Part shown: positions 52,030 through 60,360 of the stretch, in pieces
Layout: each line of letters opens with the position of its first letter
Position numbering within the stretch: position 1 is the stretch's first letter
Assembly (NCBI GenBank): GCA_963771015.1
Contig: CAVYRN010000009.1
Coordinates: 620,001 to 684,000 of the forward strand
Source: CAVSJJ01 sp963771015
GTDB lineage: Bacteria > Actinomycetota > Actinomycetes > Actinomycetales > Dermatophilaceae
Direction: 5' to 3'
DNA: 64,000 nt
The notes under the pieces: generated by a model
Told to the model about the DNA's origin: nothing
The model's input: the letters and a program-made list of their open reading frames with translations, nothing else
Databases searched by the model: none
Made by a program: the position numbers and the translations under genes

Positions 52030-53139
52030 ATGCCCACCGTCACCGTCAGCGGACTGCCCGACCTCGTCGCCGTCCTTCCCTACCAGCTCGGCTACCACCC
52101 CCGGAGCTCGGTCGTCGCCGTCTGCCTGCACGGCCGCCGCATGGGGATGGTGGCCCGAACCGACCTGACCGAGGCCGCACACATCCCGGACGTCGTCGGT
52201 GTCCTCGTGCCACCGCTGCTGCGGGAGCGGCCCGAGGTGGTCCTCCTCATCGGCTACGAGGACGAGGCCGGTCGTGCCGAACCGGTGATGGCCGGCGTCG
52301 CGGCCGCTCTCGAGGCCGCCGGGGTCGTCGTCGGCGACGCTGCTGTCGTCCGCGCCGACCGGTGGTATGCCCTGTGGGGCACCGCCGAGAGGCGGTGCCC
52401 TCCGGAGGGCCTGCCGGTGCCCGTCGCGGCGGACGTTCCCGGGGCGGCCTCCTACGTCCAGGCCGAGGTGGCCCCCCTGGCCGACCGTGACGACCTGGCC
52501 AGGCTGGTCGCCGAGGACACGGCGGCGTCCGCAGGTGTCGAGGCGGCGGTCGCTGCCCTGCGGGCCCGCATGGAGTCCGGCCGACCTCCGAGCCGTCCCG
52601 GGCGCGTGTGGGGCCGCATCCTGTCGACGAAGGACGACGTCCGCAGCGTCGCCGAGCTGTCGGCCGGGCAGGTCGCCGCGGCCGCCTACTCCCTGCATGA
52701 TCTCGGCTGGCGCGACGGCCTCATCGCTTCGGCCGCGCCGGGATCGCTTCCGCTCGACGCCCTCGACCGGGGCGTCGTCAGGCTGCTGCGGCGCACCGTG
52801 CCGGGTCCGGGGGCGGACGTGGCCGCCGTCACCCGCGTCCAGGCCCGGCTTCTCGAGCTGTGTCGACGGGTTCCCGACGCGTGTCCCGAGGAGGCCGCCG
52901 AGGTCTGCGCCCTCACCGCGTCCGTCACCTGGGCGACGGGCAGCGGTGCCGTGGCGAGGGATGCGCTCGACAGGGCGCTCCGGCTGCGGCCCGGCCATCG
53001 GCTCGCCCGGCTCGTCGAGCAGCTTCTGGACCTCGGGGTGCGGCCGACGGGCCTGACCGGGCCGTCCCCGGGCTCGGGGGCCGTCTCGAACCCGGACGGC
53101 GAGGGCCCCCGCGGGCACCCTCGGCTTGCCGCGGGGTGA
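52030..53139 (+). CDS. DUF4192 family protein
   Basis: A 369-residue DUF4192 protein, an actinobacterial family of unknown function. It starts MPTVTVSGLPDLVAVLPYQLGYHPRSSVVAVCLHGRR (read in two parts: VSGLPDLVAVLPYQLGYHP then RSSVVAVCL), the family signature. The rest is a mixed alpha/beta domain and a helical C-terminus. No ribosome site; GAGCAT 8 bases before the ATG could be a leaderless -10. It ends 61 bases before the SAM-IV leader. Confidence 0.85.
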   Translation: MPTVTVSGLPDLVAVLPYQLGYHPRSSVVAVCLHGRRMGMVARTDLTEAAHIPDVVGVLVPPLLRERPEVVLLIGYEDEAGRAEPVMAGVAAALEAAGVVVGDAAVVRADRWYALWGTAERRCPPEGLPVPVAADVPGAASYVQAEVAPLADRDDLARLVAEDTAASAGVEAAVAALRARMESGRPPSRPGRVWGRILSTKDDVRSVAELSAGQVAAAAYSLHDLGWRDGLIASAAPGSLPLDALDRGVVRLLRRTVPGPGADVAAVTRVQARLLELCRRVPDACPEEAAEVCALTASVTWATGSGAVARDALDRALRLRPGHRLARLVEQLLDLGVRPTGLTGPSPGSGAVSNPDGEGPRGHPRLAAG

Positions 53140-53187
53140 GGCCTCTCAGGGTCCGGACGCGGGGCTGCCGAGGCGGCCCTGCCCCCG

Positions 53188-53193
53188 TATCAT
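53188..53193 (+). promoter_or_regulatory. -10 box of the metX leader
   Basis: TATCAT lies 7 bases before the first base of the SAM-IV aptamer (53201), so the RNA would begin almost exactly at the riboswitch. Confidence 0.6.
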
Positions 53194-53200
53194 GGCGCCA

Positions 53201-53306
53201 GGTCATGAGTCCCAGCGCCAAGCCCCGGCTCGCTGGGCGGCAACCCTCCTCGCGGTGGGGTGCCCCGGGTGATGACCCGGCCGCGCCGAACGGAGCGGCA
53301 AGCGCG
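53201..53306 (+). promoter_or_regulatory. SAM-IV riboswitch upstream of metX
   Basis: It has the same conserved elements as at 36933: GGTCATGAGT, CAAGCCCCGGCTCGCTGGG, GGCAACCCTCC, GGTGGGGTGCCCCGGGTGATGACC, and the terminal GCAAGCGCG. Stem positions differ by paired changes, the mark of a conserved RNA structure. It starts at the predicted transcription start and ends 20 bases before the metX ATG, so it can control translation. Confidence 0.9.
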
Positions 53307-53311
53307 AGTCG

Positions 53312-53322
53312 AGGAGTCTCCT
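53312..53322 (+). promoter_or_regulatory. metX ribosome site inside a palindrome
   Basis: AGGAG-T-CTCCT is an 11-base palindrome in which the Shine-Dalgarno AGGAG is followed directly by its own complement, 4 bases before the ATG. It could pair on itself and hide the ribosome site, or compete with the riboswitch expression platform. Confidence 0.5.
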
Positions 53323-53326
53323 ACCG

Positions 53327-54451
53327 ATGTCCGTTTCCGCACCCAGGGCGCTGCGGGCCGTGTGGCGCGAGGGTGACGACCCTGGGCGCCGGCGCTTCGT
53401 CGATGTCGGACCGCTCGGCCTCGAGACCGGGGCACACCTGGCCGGGGTCCGGGTCGCGTACGAGACGTGGGGGACGCTCAACGAGGCCGCCGACAACGCG
53501 GTGCTCGTCGAGCACGCGCTGACGGGGGACAGCCACGTCGAGGGTCCCGCCGGCTCTGGCCATCCCACGCCCGGGTGGTGGGATGGGCTCATCGGGCCGG
53601 GGCGCCCGCTCGACACGACCCGGCTCTTCGTCGTGGCGAGCAACGTCCTCGGCGGTTGTCAGGGCACCACCGGTCCCTCCTCGCTCGATCCGATGGGCCG
53701 TCCGTGGGGGAGCCGCTTTCCGTTCGTCACCATCCGTGACCAGGTGGCCGCGGAGTCGCTGCTCAGCGACGCACTCGGCATCGAGCGTTGGCACGGCGTC
53801 CTGGGGGGGTCCATGGGAGGCATGCGCGCCCTGGAGTGGGCGGTGTCCCACCCGGACCGGGTCGAGACGGCGATCGTGCTCGCCGCGGCGGCATACGCCA
53901 CTGCCGACCAGATCGCCTGGTGCCAGCCCCAGCTGCTCGCCATCCGCTCCGATCCGGCCTTCCAGGGCGGCGACTACTACGACGGCGACGGCCCGCTGAC
54001 CGGTCTGGGCCTGGCCCGACGGATCGCCCACACGACCTACCGCAGCAGCTGGGAGCTCGACGAGCGGTTCGGCAGGGCTCCCCAGGGCGCCGAGGAGCCC
54101 CTCGGTGGCGGGGGACGGTATGCCGTCGAGAGCTACCTCGACCACCATGCCGGCAAGCTCGCCGCTCGCTTCGACGCGAACAGCTACGTCGTCCTCACCG
54201 AGGCGATGAACAGCCACGACATCGGCCGTGGCCGCGGCGGTACCGAGGCGGCTCTCGGCCGGTTCGACGGGCACCTCGTCGTCGCCTCCGTCGACAGCGA
54301 CCGGCTCTACCCCGGCCGGCTCACCGACGAGATGGCCCTGCTGTCCCCCTCGGCGACGCGGGCGTCGATCACGTCGCCGCACGGCCACGACGGCTTCCTC
54401 ATCGAGATTGCGCAGGTGGGCGGGCTGATCCGCGATAGCCTCGGGCTGTGA
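53327..54451 (+). CDS. metX: Homoserine O-acetyltransferase MetX
   Basis: A 374-residue alpha/beta-hydrolase that activates homoserine for methionine synthesis. Nucleophile Ser162 is in GGSMGGM; the acid Asp is in SVDSDRLYP and the His in PHGHDGF. LAGVRVAYETWGTLNE at the start and the long C-terminal part match MetX. It feeds MetY (37133), and both genes have SAM-IV leaders. ATG 53327 is 20 bases after the aptamer. Confidence 0.96.
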   Translation: MSVSAPRALRAVWREGDDPGRRRFVDVGPLGLETGAHLAGVRVAYETWGTLNEAADNAVLVEHALTGDSHVEGPAGSGHPTPGWWDGLIGPGRPLDTTRLFVVASNVLGGCQGTTGPSSLDPMGRPWGSRFPFVTIRDQVAAESLLSDALGIERWHGVLGGSMGGMRALEWAVSHPDRVETAIVLAAAAYATADQIAWCQPQLLAIRSDPAFQGGDYYDGDGPLTGLGLARRIAHTTYRSSWELDERFGRAPQGAEEPLGGGGRYAVESYLDHHAGKLAARFDANSYVVLTEAMNSHDIGRGRGGTEAALGRFDGHLVVASVDSDRLYPGRLTDEMALLSPSATRASITSPHGHDGFLIEIAQVGGLIRDSLGL

Positions 54452-54517
54452 CGCCGGGCCCGTCCGGTACCGTCGCACGAGCAGTCGCAGCGAACATCTT
54501 GCGGAGGAGGATCAGTA

Positions 54518-54913
54518 GTGGCCATCGTCGTGGGTTACGTGCCGACCAAGGAGGGCCGGGCCGCCTTGGACCGGGCCGTCGAGGAGGCTGAGCTGCGGCA
54601 TACCCAGCTCGTCGTCATCAACTCCAGCCGCGGCGGCCGCGACCTCGACGCCGACGAGGCGCGCGAGAGCGAGAAGGAGCTGCAGCGGGTCCAGGACCAG
54701 CTGGAGGGCTCTGGCCTCGGTGTCGACGTCCGGCACCTCGTCCGCGGCAACGAGCCCGCCGAGGACCTCATCGCGGTCGCGAACGAGGTGTCCGCCGACC
54801 TCATCGTCATCGGCCTGCGGCGACGCACGCCGGTCGGCAAGCTCATCCTGGGCTCCAACGCCCAGCGCATCCTCCTCGACGCCCCCTGCGCCGTGCTGGC
54901 CGTCAAGGGCTGA
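54518..54913 (+). CDS. Universal stress protein (UspA family)
   Basis: A 131-residue single-domain Usp. It begins AIVVGYVPTKEGRAALDRAV and ends with the ATP-binding signature GLRRRTPVGKLILGSNAQRIL, followed by CAVLAVKG. Usp proteins accumulate under stress and bind ATP. GTG/ATG context GAGGAGGATCAGT precedes the start. Located between metX and the sigma factor. Confidence 0.93.
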   Translation: MAIVVGYVPTKEGRAALDRAVEEAELRHTQLVVINSSRGGRDLDADEARESEKELQRVQDQLEGSGLGVDVRHLVRGNEPAEDLIAVANEVSADLIVIGLRRRTPVGKLILGSNAQRILLDAPCAVLAVKG

Positions 54914-55037
54914 GCCCCGGAACGACGGGAATGCCGCGGGCCTCTCGGACGTTGGTACATCGGCGTCTCCGCAGGTCGGGGCGCCACCTCACCCCTCCTC
55001 GACCCCGGGGGATGCGGTGTCCGCGGCGGCGGCGATT

Positions 55038-55043
55038 TATAAT
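55038..55043 (+). promoter_or_regulatory. Candidate -10 box upstream of the principal sigma factor gene
   Basis: TATAAT is an exact -10 consensus in otherwise GC-rich sequence, about 146 bases before the GTG. No good -35 is seen. The 275-base gap between the Usp and sigma genes otherwise holds no gene. Confidence 0.55.
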
Positions 55044-55188
55044 GGTGCGAATGGTTACGGACGGGGAGGGCGTTCTCGGCGCATGTGGTGCCCTCTCGAA
55101 GACCGGAACCGACTGACGAACACCTCTGCAGACCCGTCCCCCGCCACCCCTGCGTGGGCTGGTCCGTGCTCGCGACGAAAGGTTGTCG

Positions 55189-56805
55189 GTGTCGCTCGTG
55201 TCCTCCAAGCAGTCTGACCAGACCCGGTCACGCGCCGTCCCCGCCCGAGCTGGCGCGAGCGCTCGCACGAGCACCGCGAAGGCCGACACCACGTCGCGCG
55301 CCGCGGCATCCGCATCCAAGAAGAAGAAGGCGACCGCACTGAAGACCTCCGCAGCCAAGAGCCCCTCAACGTCCCGAACCTCCGCGTCCGCGACCGCGAA
55401 GAAGGCGGTGCCCGCCACGAAGGCCGGGTCGACGAAGGCGGCCCCGGCCACCAAGGCCACGGCGGCGAAGAAGGCCGCACCCGCCTCGGGGCGGTCCGCC
55501 ACCAAGGCCCCGGCGGCGAAGAAGGCGGCGCCCGCCAAGGCCGCCGCGTCGGCCGGACGCGCGTCGACGACCCGCAAGGCCGCTGCCGCAGCCGCGCCAG
55601 CTGCGAAGCGCACCACGAAGGCCGCTGCCTCGGTCGCCGGGGGGAGGGCCACCGCGAAGACCGCCCGCGCGGCGGGTGTCGACGCAGATGACGGCAACGG
55701 GGACGCCGACCCCGACGACGCGGAGCTCGCCAAGGACGCCGTCCCTGCGGGCGACGGAGCCGCGGACGACGACGAGGGCGACGGCGCCAAGGCCAAGGCC
55801 GGCTCGAGCGACGACGAGGAGTCCGAGGACGCGGGCTTCGTCATCCGCGACGACGACGAGGAGGACGCGCCGGCCCAGCAGGTCGTCACCGCGGGGGCAA
55901 CGGCCGACCCGGTCAAGGACTACCTCAAGCAGATCGGCAAGGTCGCCCTCCTCAACGCGGAGCAGGAGGTGGAGCTCGCGAAGCGGATCGAGGCGGGGCT
56001 GTTCGCCGAGGAGAAGCTCAACAGCGGTGAGAAGCTCGACATGAAGGTCAAGCGCGAGCTGTGGTGGATCGCCCAGGACGGCAAGAAGGCCAAGAACCAC
56101 CTGCTCGAGGCCAACCTGCGCCTCGTCGTCTCGCTGGCCAAGCGCTATACCGGTCGCGGCATGCTCTTCCTCGACCTCATCCAGGAGGGCAACCTGGGCC
56201 TGATCCGTGCGGTCGAGAAGTTCGACTACACCAAGGGCTACAAGTTCTCGACCTACGCGACGTGGTGGATCCGCCAGGCGATCACCCGGGCGATGGCCGA
56301 CCAGGCCCGGACCATCCGCATCCCGGTCCACATGGTCGAGGTCATCAACAAGCTCGCCCGTGTGCAGCGCCAGATGCTCCAGGACCTGGGTCGGGAGCCC
56401 ACTCCGGAGGAGCTGGCCAAGGAGCTGGACATGACCCCGGAGAAGGTCGTCGAGGTCCAGAAGTACGGCCGCGAGCCCATCTCACTGCACACCCCTCTTG
56501 GTGAGGACGGCGACTCCGAGTTCGGCGACCTCATCGAGGACTCCGAGGCGGTCGTCCCGGCCGACGCCGTGAGCTTCACCCTGCTCCAGGAGCAGCTGCA
56601 CTCGGTCCTCGACACCCTCTCCGAGCGCGAGGCCGGTGTGGTGTCCATGCGGTTCGGGCTCACCGACGGCCAGCCCAAGACCCTCGATGAGATCGGCAAG
56701 GTCTACGGCGTCACCCGCGAGCGGATCCGCCAGATCGAGTCCAAGACGATGAGCAAGCTGCGCCACCCGAGCCGCAGCCAGGCCCTGCGGGACTACCTCG
56801 ACTGA
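55189..56805 (+). CDS. sigA: Principal RNA polymerase sigma factor (SigA/HrdB type)
   Basis: A 538-residue sigma-70 factor. The first about 238 residues are low complexity: Lys/Ala/Thr repeats (KKAAPA, KATAAKKAAPA) then an acidic Asp/Glu segment. The conserved part starts near 239 with region 1.2 (DPVKDYLKQIGKVALLN). Region 2 (EANLRLVVSLAKRYTGRGM, YKFSTYATWWIRQAI), region 3 (HMVEVINKL) and region 4 (LDEIGKVYGVTRERIRQIESK) follow. It directs housekeeping transcription. The GTG 55189 has AAAGG 6 bases upstream; a TTG at 55183 is an alternative. Confidence 0.96.
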   Translation: MSLVSSKQSDQTRSRAVPARAGASARTSTAKADTTSRAAASASKKKKATALKTSAAKSPSTSRTSASATAKKAVPATKAGSTKAAPATKATAAKKAAPASGRSATKAPAAKKAAPAKAAASAGRASTTRKAAAAAAPAAKRTTKAAASVAGGRATAKTARAAGVDADDGNGDADPDDAELAKDAVPAGDGAADDDEGDGAKAKAGSSDDEESEDAGFVIRDDDEEDAPAQQVVTAGATADPVKDYLKQIGKVALLNAEQEVELAKRIEAGLFAEEKLNSGEKLDMKVKRELWWIAQDGKKAKNHLLEANLRLVVSLAKRYTGRGMLFLDLIQEGNLGLIRAVEKFDYTKGYKFSTYATWWIRQAITRAMADQARTIRIPVHMVEVINKLARVQRQMLQDLGREPTPEELAKELDMTPEKVVEVQKYGREPISLHTPLGEDGDSEFGDLIEDSEAVVPADAVSFTLLQEQLHSVLDTLSEREAGVVSMRFGLTDGQPKTLDEIGKVYGVTRERIRQIESKTMSKLRHPSRSQALRDYLD

Positions 56806-56896
56806 CGGCGGTGGGCGGGCGCTCACCACGCTGCGCGTCGTCCGCCTGCAGGAGGACGAGGGCGGCGCTCCGGGCCCGTCGGGGTGGCCCAGGTGG

Positions 56897-57790
56897 TCAC
56901 CAGGAGACGTCTTGGCAGCCGCTGTGGGTGGCGGGCTCAACCTGCAGGGTGGCGTGCTCGACGCCGATTGTGGTTCGCATGACCTCCCCGGCCTGGTCCA
57001 GGACGCCGTGGGCGTCGACGTCCTCGGCGGTGACCAGGTGGGCTGTCGCGACGTTCATGCCGGAGGTCAGGGTCCAGACGTGGAGGTCGTGTACGTCGCT
57101 GACGCCGGGGATCGCGGATAGTGCGCCGACCACCTCCTCAGGGTCCACCCCGGCCGGGGCGTGCTGGCCGAGCACGGCCAGGACCTCCCGCCCCAGCATG
57201 ACCGCCCGAACGGCTACGAAGGCGGCGATGGCCAACGCGATACCGGTGTCCCAGAACGCCCTTCCGGTGGAGGCGACGAGGGCCCCTGCGAGGATGACAC
57301 CGAGCGAGCCGAGGGTGTCGGCCATGACCTCGAGGTAGGCACCCTTGACGTTGAGGGACTCGCCGGCGCCGCCTCGCAGCAACACGACGCAGACGAGGTT
57401 GATGGCGAGCCCGGTGGCGCCGACAAGAAGCATGGGCCGCGAGGACACCTCCGGTGTGGAGCCGATCCGGCCGAACGCCTCGACGGCGATGTAGCCCGAC
57501 ACCCCGAGCATGAGCAACACGGCCAGGCCAGAGGCGAAGACCTCTGCGCGATACGACCCGAACGTGCGACGACCGGTGGTATCCGGGCGCGCGGCAATAC
57601 GGGTGGCCACCAGGGCGGCACCGAGTGCGACGACGTCGGCGGCCATGTGCCCGGCATCCGAGAGCAGCGCGAGCGAGCCCGAGACCACGCCGGTGACGAG
57701 CTCGACCACGAAGAACAGGGCGACGAGTCCGAATGCCGTCCGCAGCCGCCACCGGTGTGTGGTGCCCGCGGATGCGGGACCGCCACTCAC
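56897..57790 (-). CDS. Cation diffusion facilitator metal exporter (Zn/Cd type)
   Basis: A 297-residue CDF transporter with six TM helices and a C-terminal cytoplasmic domain (HDLHVWTLTSG). The metal-site HxxxD in TM2 is present (His48, Asp52), but TM5 reads ExxxD (Glu154, Asp158) where HxxxD is more usual, which may change metal preference. GTG 57790 overlaps the stop of the ArsR gene (GTGA), so sensor and exporter form one operon. It would export Zn or Cd using the proton gradient. Confidence 0.9.
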   Translation of the reverse strand: MSGGPASAGTTHRWRLRTAFGLVALFFVVELVTGVVSGSLALLSDAGHMAADVVALGAALVATRIAARPDTTGRRTFGSYRAEVFASGLAVLLMLGVSGYIAVEAFGRIGSTPEVSSRPMLLVGATGLAINLVCVVLLRGGAGESLNVKGAYLEVMADTLGSLGVILAGALVASTGRAFWDTGIALAIAAFVAVRAVMLGREVLAVLGQHAPAGVDPEEVVGALSAIPGVSDVHDLHVWTLTSGMNVATAHLVTAEDVDAHGVLDQAGEVMRTTIGVEHATLQVEPATHSGCQDVSW

Positions 57791-58194
57791 CGAGCACCCT
57801 GCGCCGAGCCCGCTGCTTCGTCGTGTCGGACGTGCTCGCGGGTGAGGTCCAGCATCATGCGCACGTGGGCATCCGCGAGGCGGTAGAAGACCAGTCGACC
57901 CTCGCGGCGCCCGGCCACGATCCCGGAGGCGCGCAGCATACGCAGTGCCTGGGAGACCGTGGACTCCTGGGTGTCGGTGGCGGCGGCGAGGTCGCACACG
58001 CAGAGCTCGCCGGCCTCCAGCAGTGCGTAGAGCAGGCGGGCGCGTGTCGGGTCACCGAGGAGCTTGAACAGACCCGCGGTGCGGGCGAGGTCGCCCTCCG
58101 CGAGGGACGCATCGCGAACCTGCTGCACCTTCTCTGGGTGGACGCACGGGACGGCGCATGAGGCCAAACCAACGACTATTTCATCTGAACGCAT
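57787..58194 (-). CDS. Metal-sensing ArsR/SmtB regulator (CadC-like, two metal sites)
   Basis: A 135-residue winged-helix repressor. The N-terminal CxxxC pair (Cys13, Cys17) plus ELCVCDLA (Cys65, Cys67) match the CadC alpha3N site for Cd/Pb/Zn. Asp108, His110, His121 and His124 match the alpha5 zinc site, with His in place of Glu at the last position. Metal binding would release DNA and induce the CDF exporter just downstream. The ATG at 58194 lies inside the operator dyad and the mRNA is predicted leaderless. Confidence 0.92.
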   Translation of the reverse strand: MRSDEIVVGLASCAVPCVHPEKVQQVRDASLAEGDLARTAGLFKLLGDPTRARLLYALLEAGELCVCDLAAATDTQESTVSQALRMLRASGIVAGRREGRLVFYRLADAHVRMMLDLTREHVRHDEAAGSAQGAR

Positions 58195-58206
58195 GATCAG
58201 ATGTTA
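58182..58206 (-). promoter_or_regulatory. Operator and leaderless promoter of the metal-sensor operon
   Basis: CATCTGA (58182-58188) and TCAGATG (58197-58203) are perfect inverted arms around an 8-base spacer that contains the start codon. On the minus strand the -10 TAACAT (58206-58201) ends 7 bases before the ATG. Repressor bound here would block initiation directly. Confidence 0.65.
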
Positions 58207-58303
58207 GCAGGGGCAGGACGTCGATAACGGCGGCGCCGGGCCGTCCGCCACTGCTTAGCCTGCGCTTCCGTCGTGCCACCTGCGCTCGCTGGGTGCCACC
58301 TGG

Positions 58304-58516
58304 TCAGACTGGGTCGAGGCGGAAGCCGATCTTCAGGCCCACCTGAACGTGTGCGACCTCGCCGTCGGCGAGCTGGCCACGGATCTCGGTCACCTCGAAC
58401 CAGTCCAGGTTGCGCGTCGTCTCGGCCGCCCGGCCGACCGCATTGCGGACGGCCGCATCGACGCCGTCCGAAGACGACCCGACGACCTCGATGACCCGGT
58501 ACACGTGATCCGACAT
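58304..58516 (-). CDS. Dodecin (flavin storage protein)
   Basis: A 70-residue dodecin that assembles into dodecamers binding FMN or riboflavin. It has HVYRVIEVVGSS, AVRNAVGRAAETTRNL and DWFEVTEIRG with the flavin-stacking Trp39, plus VAHVQVGLKIGFRL. ATG 58516 has GGGAGG 5 bases upstream. Single minus-strand gene; the gaps on both sides (109 and 222 bases) hold nothing recognised. Confidence 0.93.
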   Translation of the reverse strand: MSDHVYRVIEVVGSSSDGVDAAVRNAVGRAAETTRNLDWFEVTEIRGQLADGEVAHVQVGLKIGFRLDPV

Positions 58517-58738
58517 CGTTGCCTCCCAGCATGGGGTTGTGGCCGACGACGTGGCTGTCGTCGCGGCCGGCGCGTACGAGAATCATCGCGCGAAAGGGTG
58601 CCGCGGAGGCGGTACCGGGCGGTCCCGATCGGGGGACACCATGATCTGCTTGACCCCGAGTTCCGGATGCTCGAGCACATCAGAACCCTTCTCGGCTATG
58701 CGATCGGCGCCGTCGCCACACGATGTCTCCGGTCTGAG

Positions 58739-60055
58739 CTACTCGCAAGCGATGCCGTCACCGTCGCGATCGAGCTTGCTTGAGTACCCGGGCTGGCCCC
58801 TGAGGATTGGGGCCGCGCCCGCTGCCCGCACGGCGGTGCAGTTGGCGTAGTAGACGTCGGCTGGCGCCCTAGGGGCTGGTGCCGGGGCCGTGGTCCTGGT
58901 GCTGCTCTTGGGCAGGGCGGCCGTTGTGGGGGCTGGCCCGCTGGCAGGAAGGGCCGTGGTGGCGCAGCCGGACAGCACCCGGACCATGGCGTCGCGTTCG
59001 GCGGAGGTGACCCACACCTTGTACTTGGCCTTGACCGCGACCTGCCGGGCAACGTACTCGCACCGGAAGGACGTGTTCGAGGGAAGCCACGTCGCCGTGT
59101 CCCCGTCGCCCTTGGCGCGGTTGGCTCCGGCGTCCACGGCGAGCAGGTTCAGCGGGTCGTTCGCGAACGCCAACCGCGTCCCTGCGGCCCACTTCGCGGC
59201 GCCCTTCTGCCATGCGTCGGACAGGGCGACGACGTGGTCGACGTCGATCTCGCTGGCGCCGCCGTAGAAGAAGCGGATCGTCTTGCCGGTGTACGGGTCC
59301 GACTTGAGGGTGCCGGCGAGCACTTTGCAGGAGTTCTTCATACGCCTGTCCGTCAGGTCTCGGCGCAGGATGTCGTTGCGCGTGTCGCAGCCGTTGCGGT
59401 CGGCGTCGAACCACGACTGACCGAACGCGTCCCGCGAATAGCCGGTCTTGGGGGCGCGGCCCTTCACCGTCAGCCATGCGACAGCAGCCAGCGCGGTGCC
59501 CTTGCTCGCAGTCTCGGGGCTGACCGTCGACGTCGTGGCCGAAGGTGTTGGGGTCGCGGGGGCGGTTGGCGACGTGCTCGGTGACGGCGTCGTGTGTGGT
59601 GTCGAGGGTGTCGACGCGGCGGGTGCGGCGACCGGGGTGTCCTCTGGCGGGTCGGCGATCGCACCGCCGACCATGAACAGCCCAAAGGCGGCCCCCAAGG
59701 CAATGCCTCCCGCTGCCCGCCCGCGCAGGCGTGCCCAGCCGACGCGGCCGCGGATGAGGGCGACGACCGCGACGACAAGGACATACGTCCCAGACAGGAT
59801 GAGGAAGCCGCTGGCTCCGTCGCTGGCAGCACCCAGGAGGGCGACGAGAACCAGCCCACCCCAGCCGAACCAGGTCGCGAGGCGCGGGCGGGCCTTGGCC
59901 ACTGCCTGCGCCGCCGACCCACCGCCGGCAGCGGTGTTCGACTCTTCCGAAACTGCCGCCACTGCGGTTGACGGCGCGAAGTGCTCGGTCCACCGAACCC
60001 CGTCCCAGTAGCGCGTGCCCTCGTCAGTGGGGTACCAGCCAGCAGGAGCGTTCAT
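58739..60055 (-). CDS. HNH-type (DUF1524) nuclease with DUF2510, membrane helices and Excalibur domain
   Basis: A 438-residue protein. DUF2510 (PAGWYPTDEGTRYWDGVRW, 4-22) is followed by three hydrophobic segments (about 60-135), a Pro/Thr/Ser linker (about 138-180), and a DUF1524/HNH nuclease domain (about 190-340; EIDVDHVVALSDAW, DPLNLLAVDAGANRAKGD). A C-terminal Excalibur calcium-binding motif (NCTAVRAAG ... DRDGDGIACE) ends it. The nuclease part would face outside. Such nucleases may degrade external DNA. Many inner Ala/Thr repeats. Confidence 0.88.
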   Translation of the reverse strand: MNAPAGWYPTDEGTRYWDGVRWTEHFAPSTAVAAVSEESNTAAGGGSAAQAVAKARPRLATWFGWGGLVLVALLGAASDGASGFLILSGTYVLVVAVVALIRGRVGWARLRGRAAGGIALGAAFGLFMVGGAIADPPEDTPVAAPAASTPSTPHTTPSPSTSPTAPATPTPSATTSTVSPETASKGTALAAVAWLTVKGRAPKTGYSRDAFGQSWFDADRNGCDTRNDILRRDLTDRRMKNSCKVLAGTLKSDPYTGKTIRFFYGGASEIDVDHVVALSDAWQKGAAKWAAGTRLAFANDPLNLLAVDAGANRAKGDGDTATWLPSNTSFRCEYVARQVAVKAKYKVWVTSAERDAMVRVLSGCATTALPASGPAPTTAALPKSSTRTTAPAPAPRAPADVYYANCTAVRAAGAAPILRGQPGYSSKLDRDGDGIACE

Positions 60056-60184
60056 GTTCGGTCTTCACAGCCCAACGTCGGCAGGGGTCCAGGTGGCTTG
60101 GACGCTACCGAGGGCCGTCACGCCACGAGGCGCAATCGGGGCGAGTGTGCTCGATCCGACACGTCACCCAGAACAGCTCGGAGC

Positions 60185-60228
60185 CGAACCCGCCATGCGT
60201 CGAACCCGCCATGCGTCGAACCCGCCAT
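60185..60228 (+). repeat. 16-bp tandem repeat
   Basis: CGAACCCGCCATGCGT repeats at 60185-60200 and 60201-60216, with a 12-base third copy at 60217-60228. It is in the 305-base gap between the HNH nuclease and the GNAT gene; that gap holds no gene. The flanking DNA is less GC-rich than the window norm. Confidence 0.8.
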
Positions 60229-60360
60229 CACTAGGTGGCAACCGTCAGCCCAGCACGTGGCGCTGTGACGCAGGGTCGCCAGTGTTCAGAGGTGCACGGG
60301 TTCGCGTCGGGGCGGCCATGGCTCGGCAGGCACGTGATGGCGTTGTGGCACGCTCATCGT

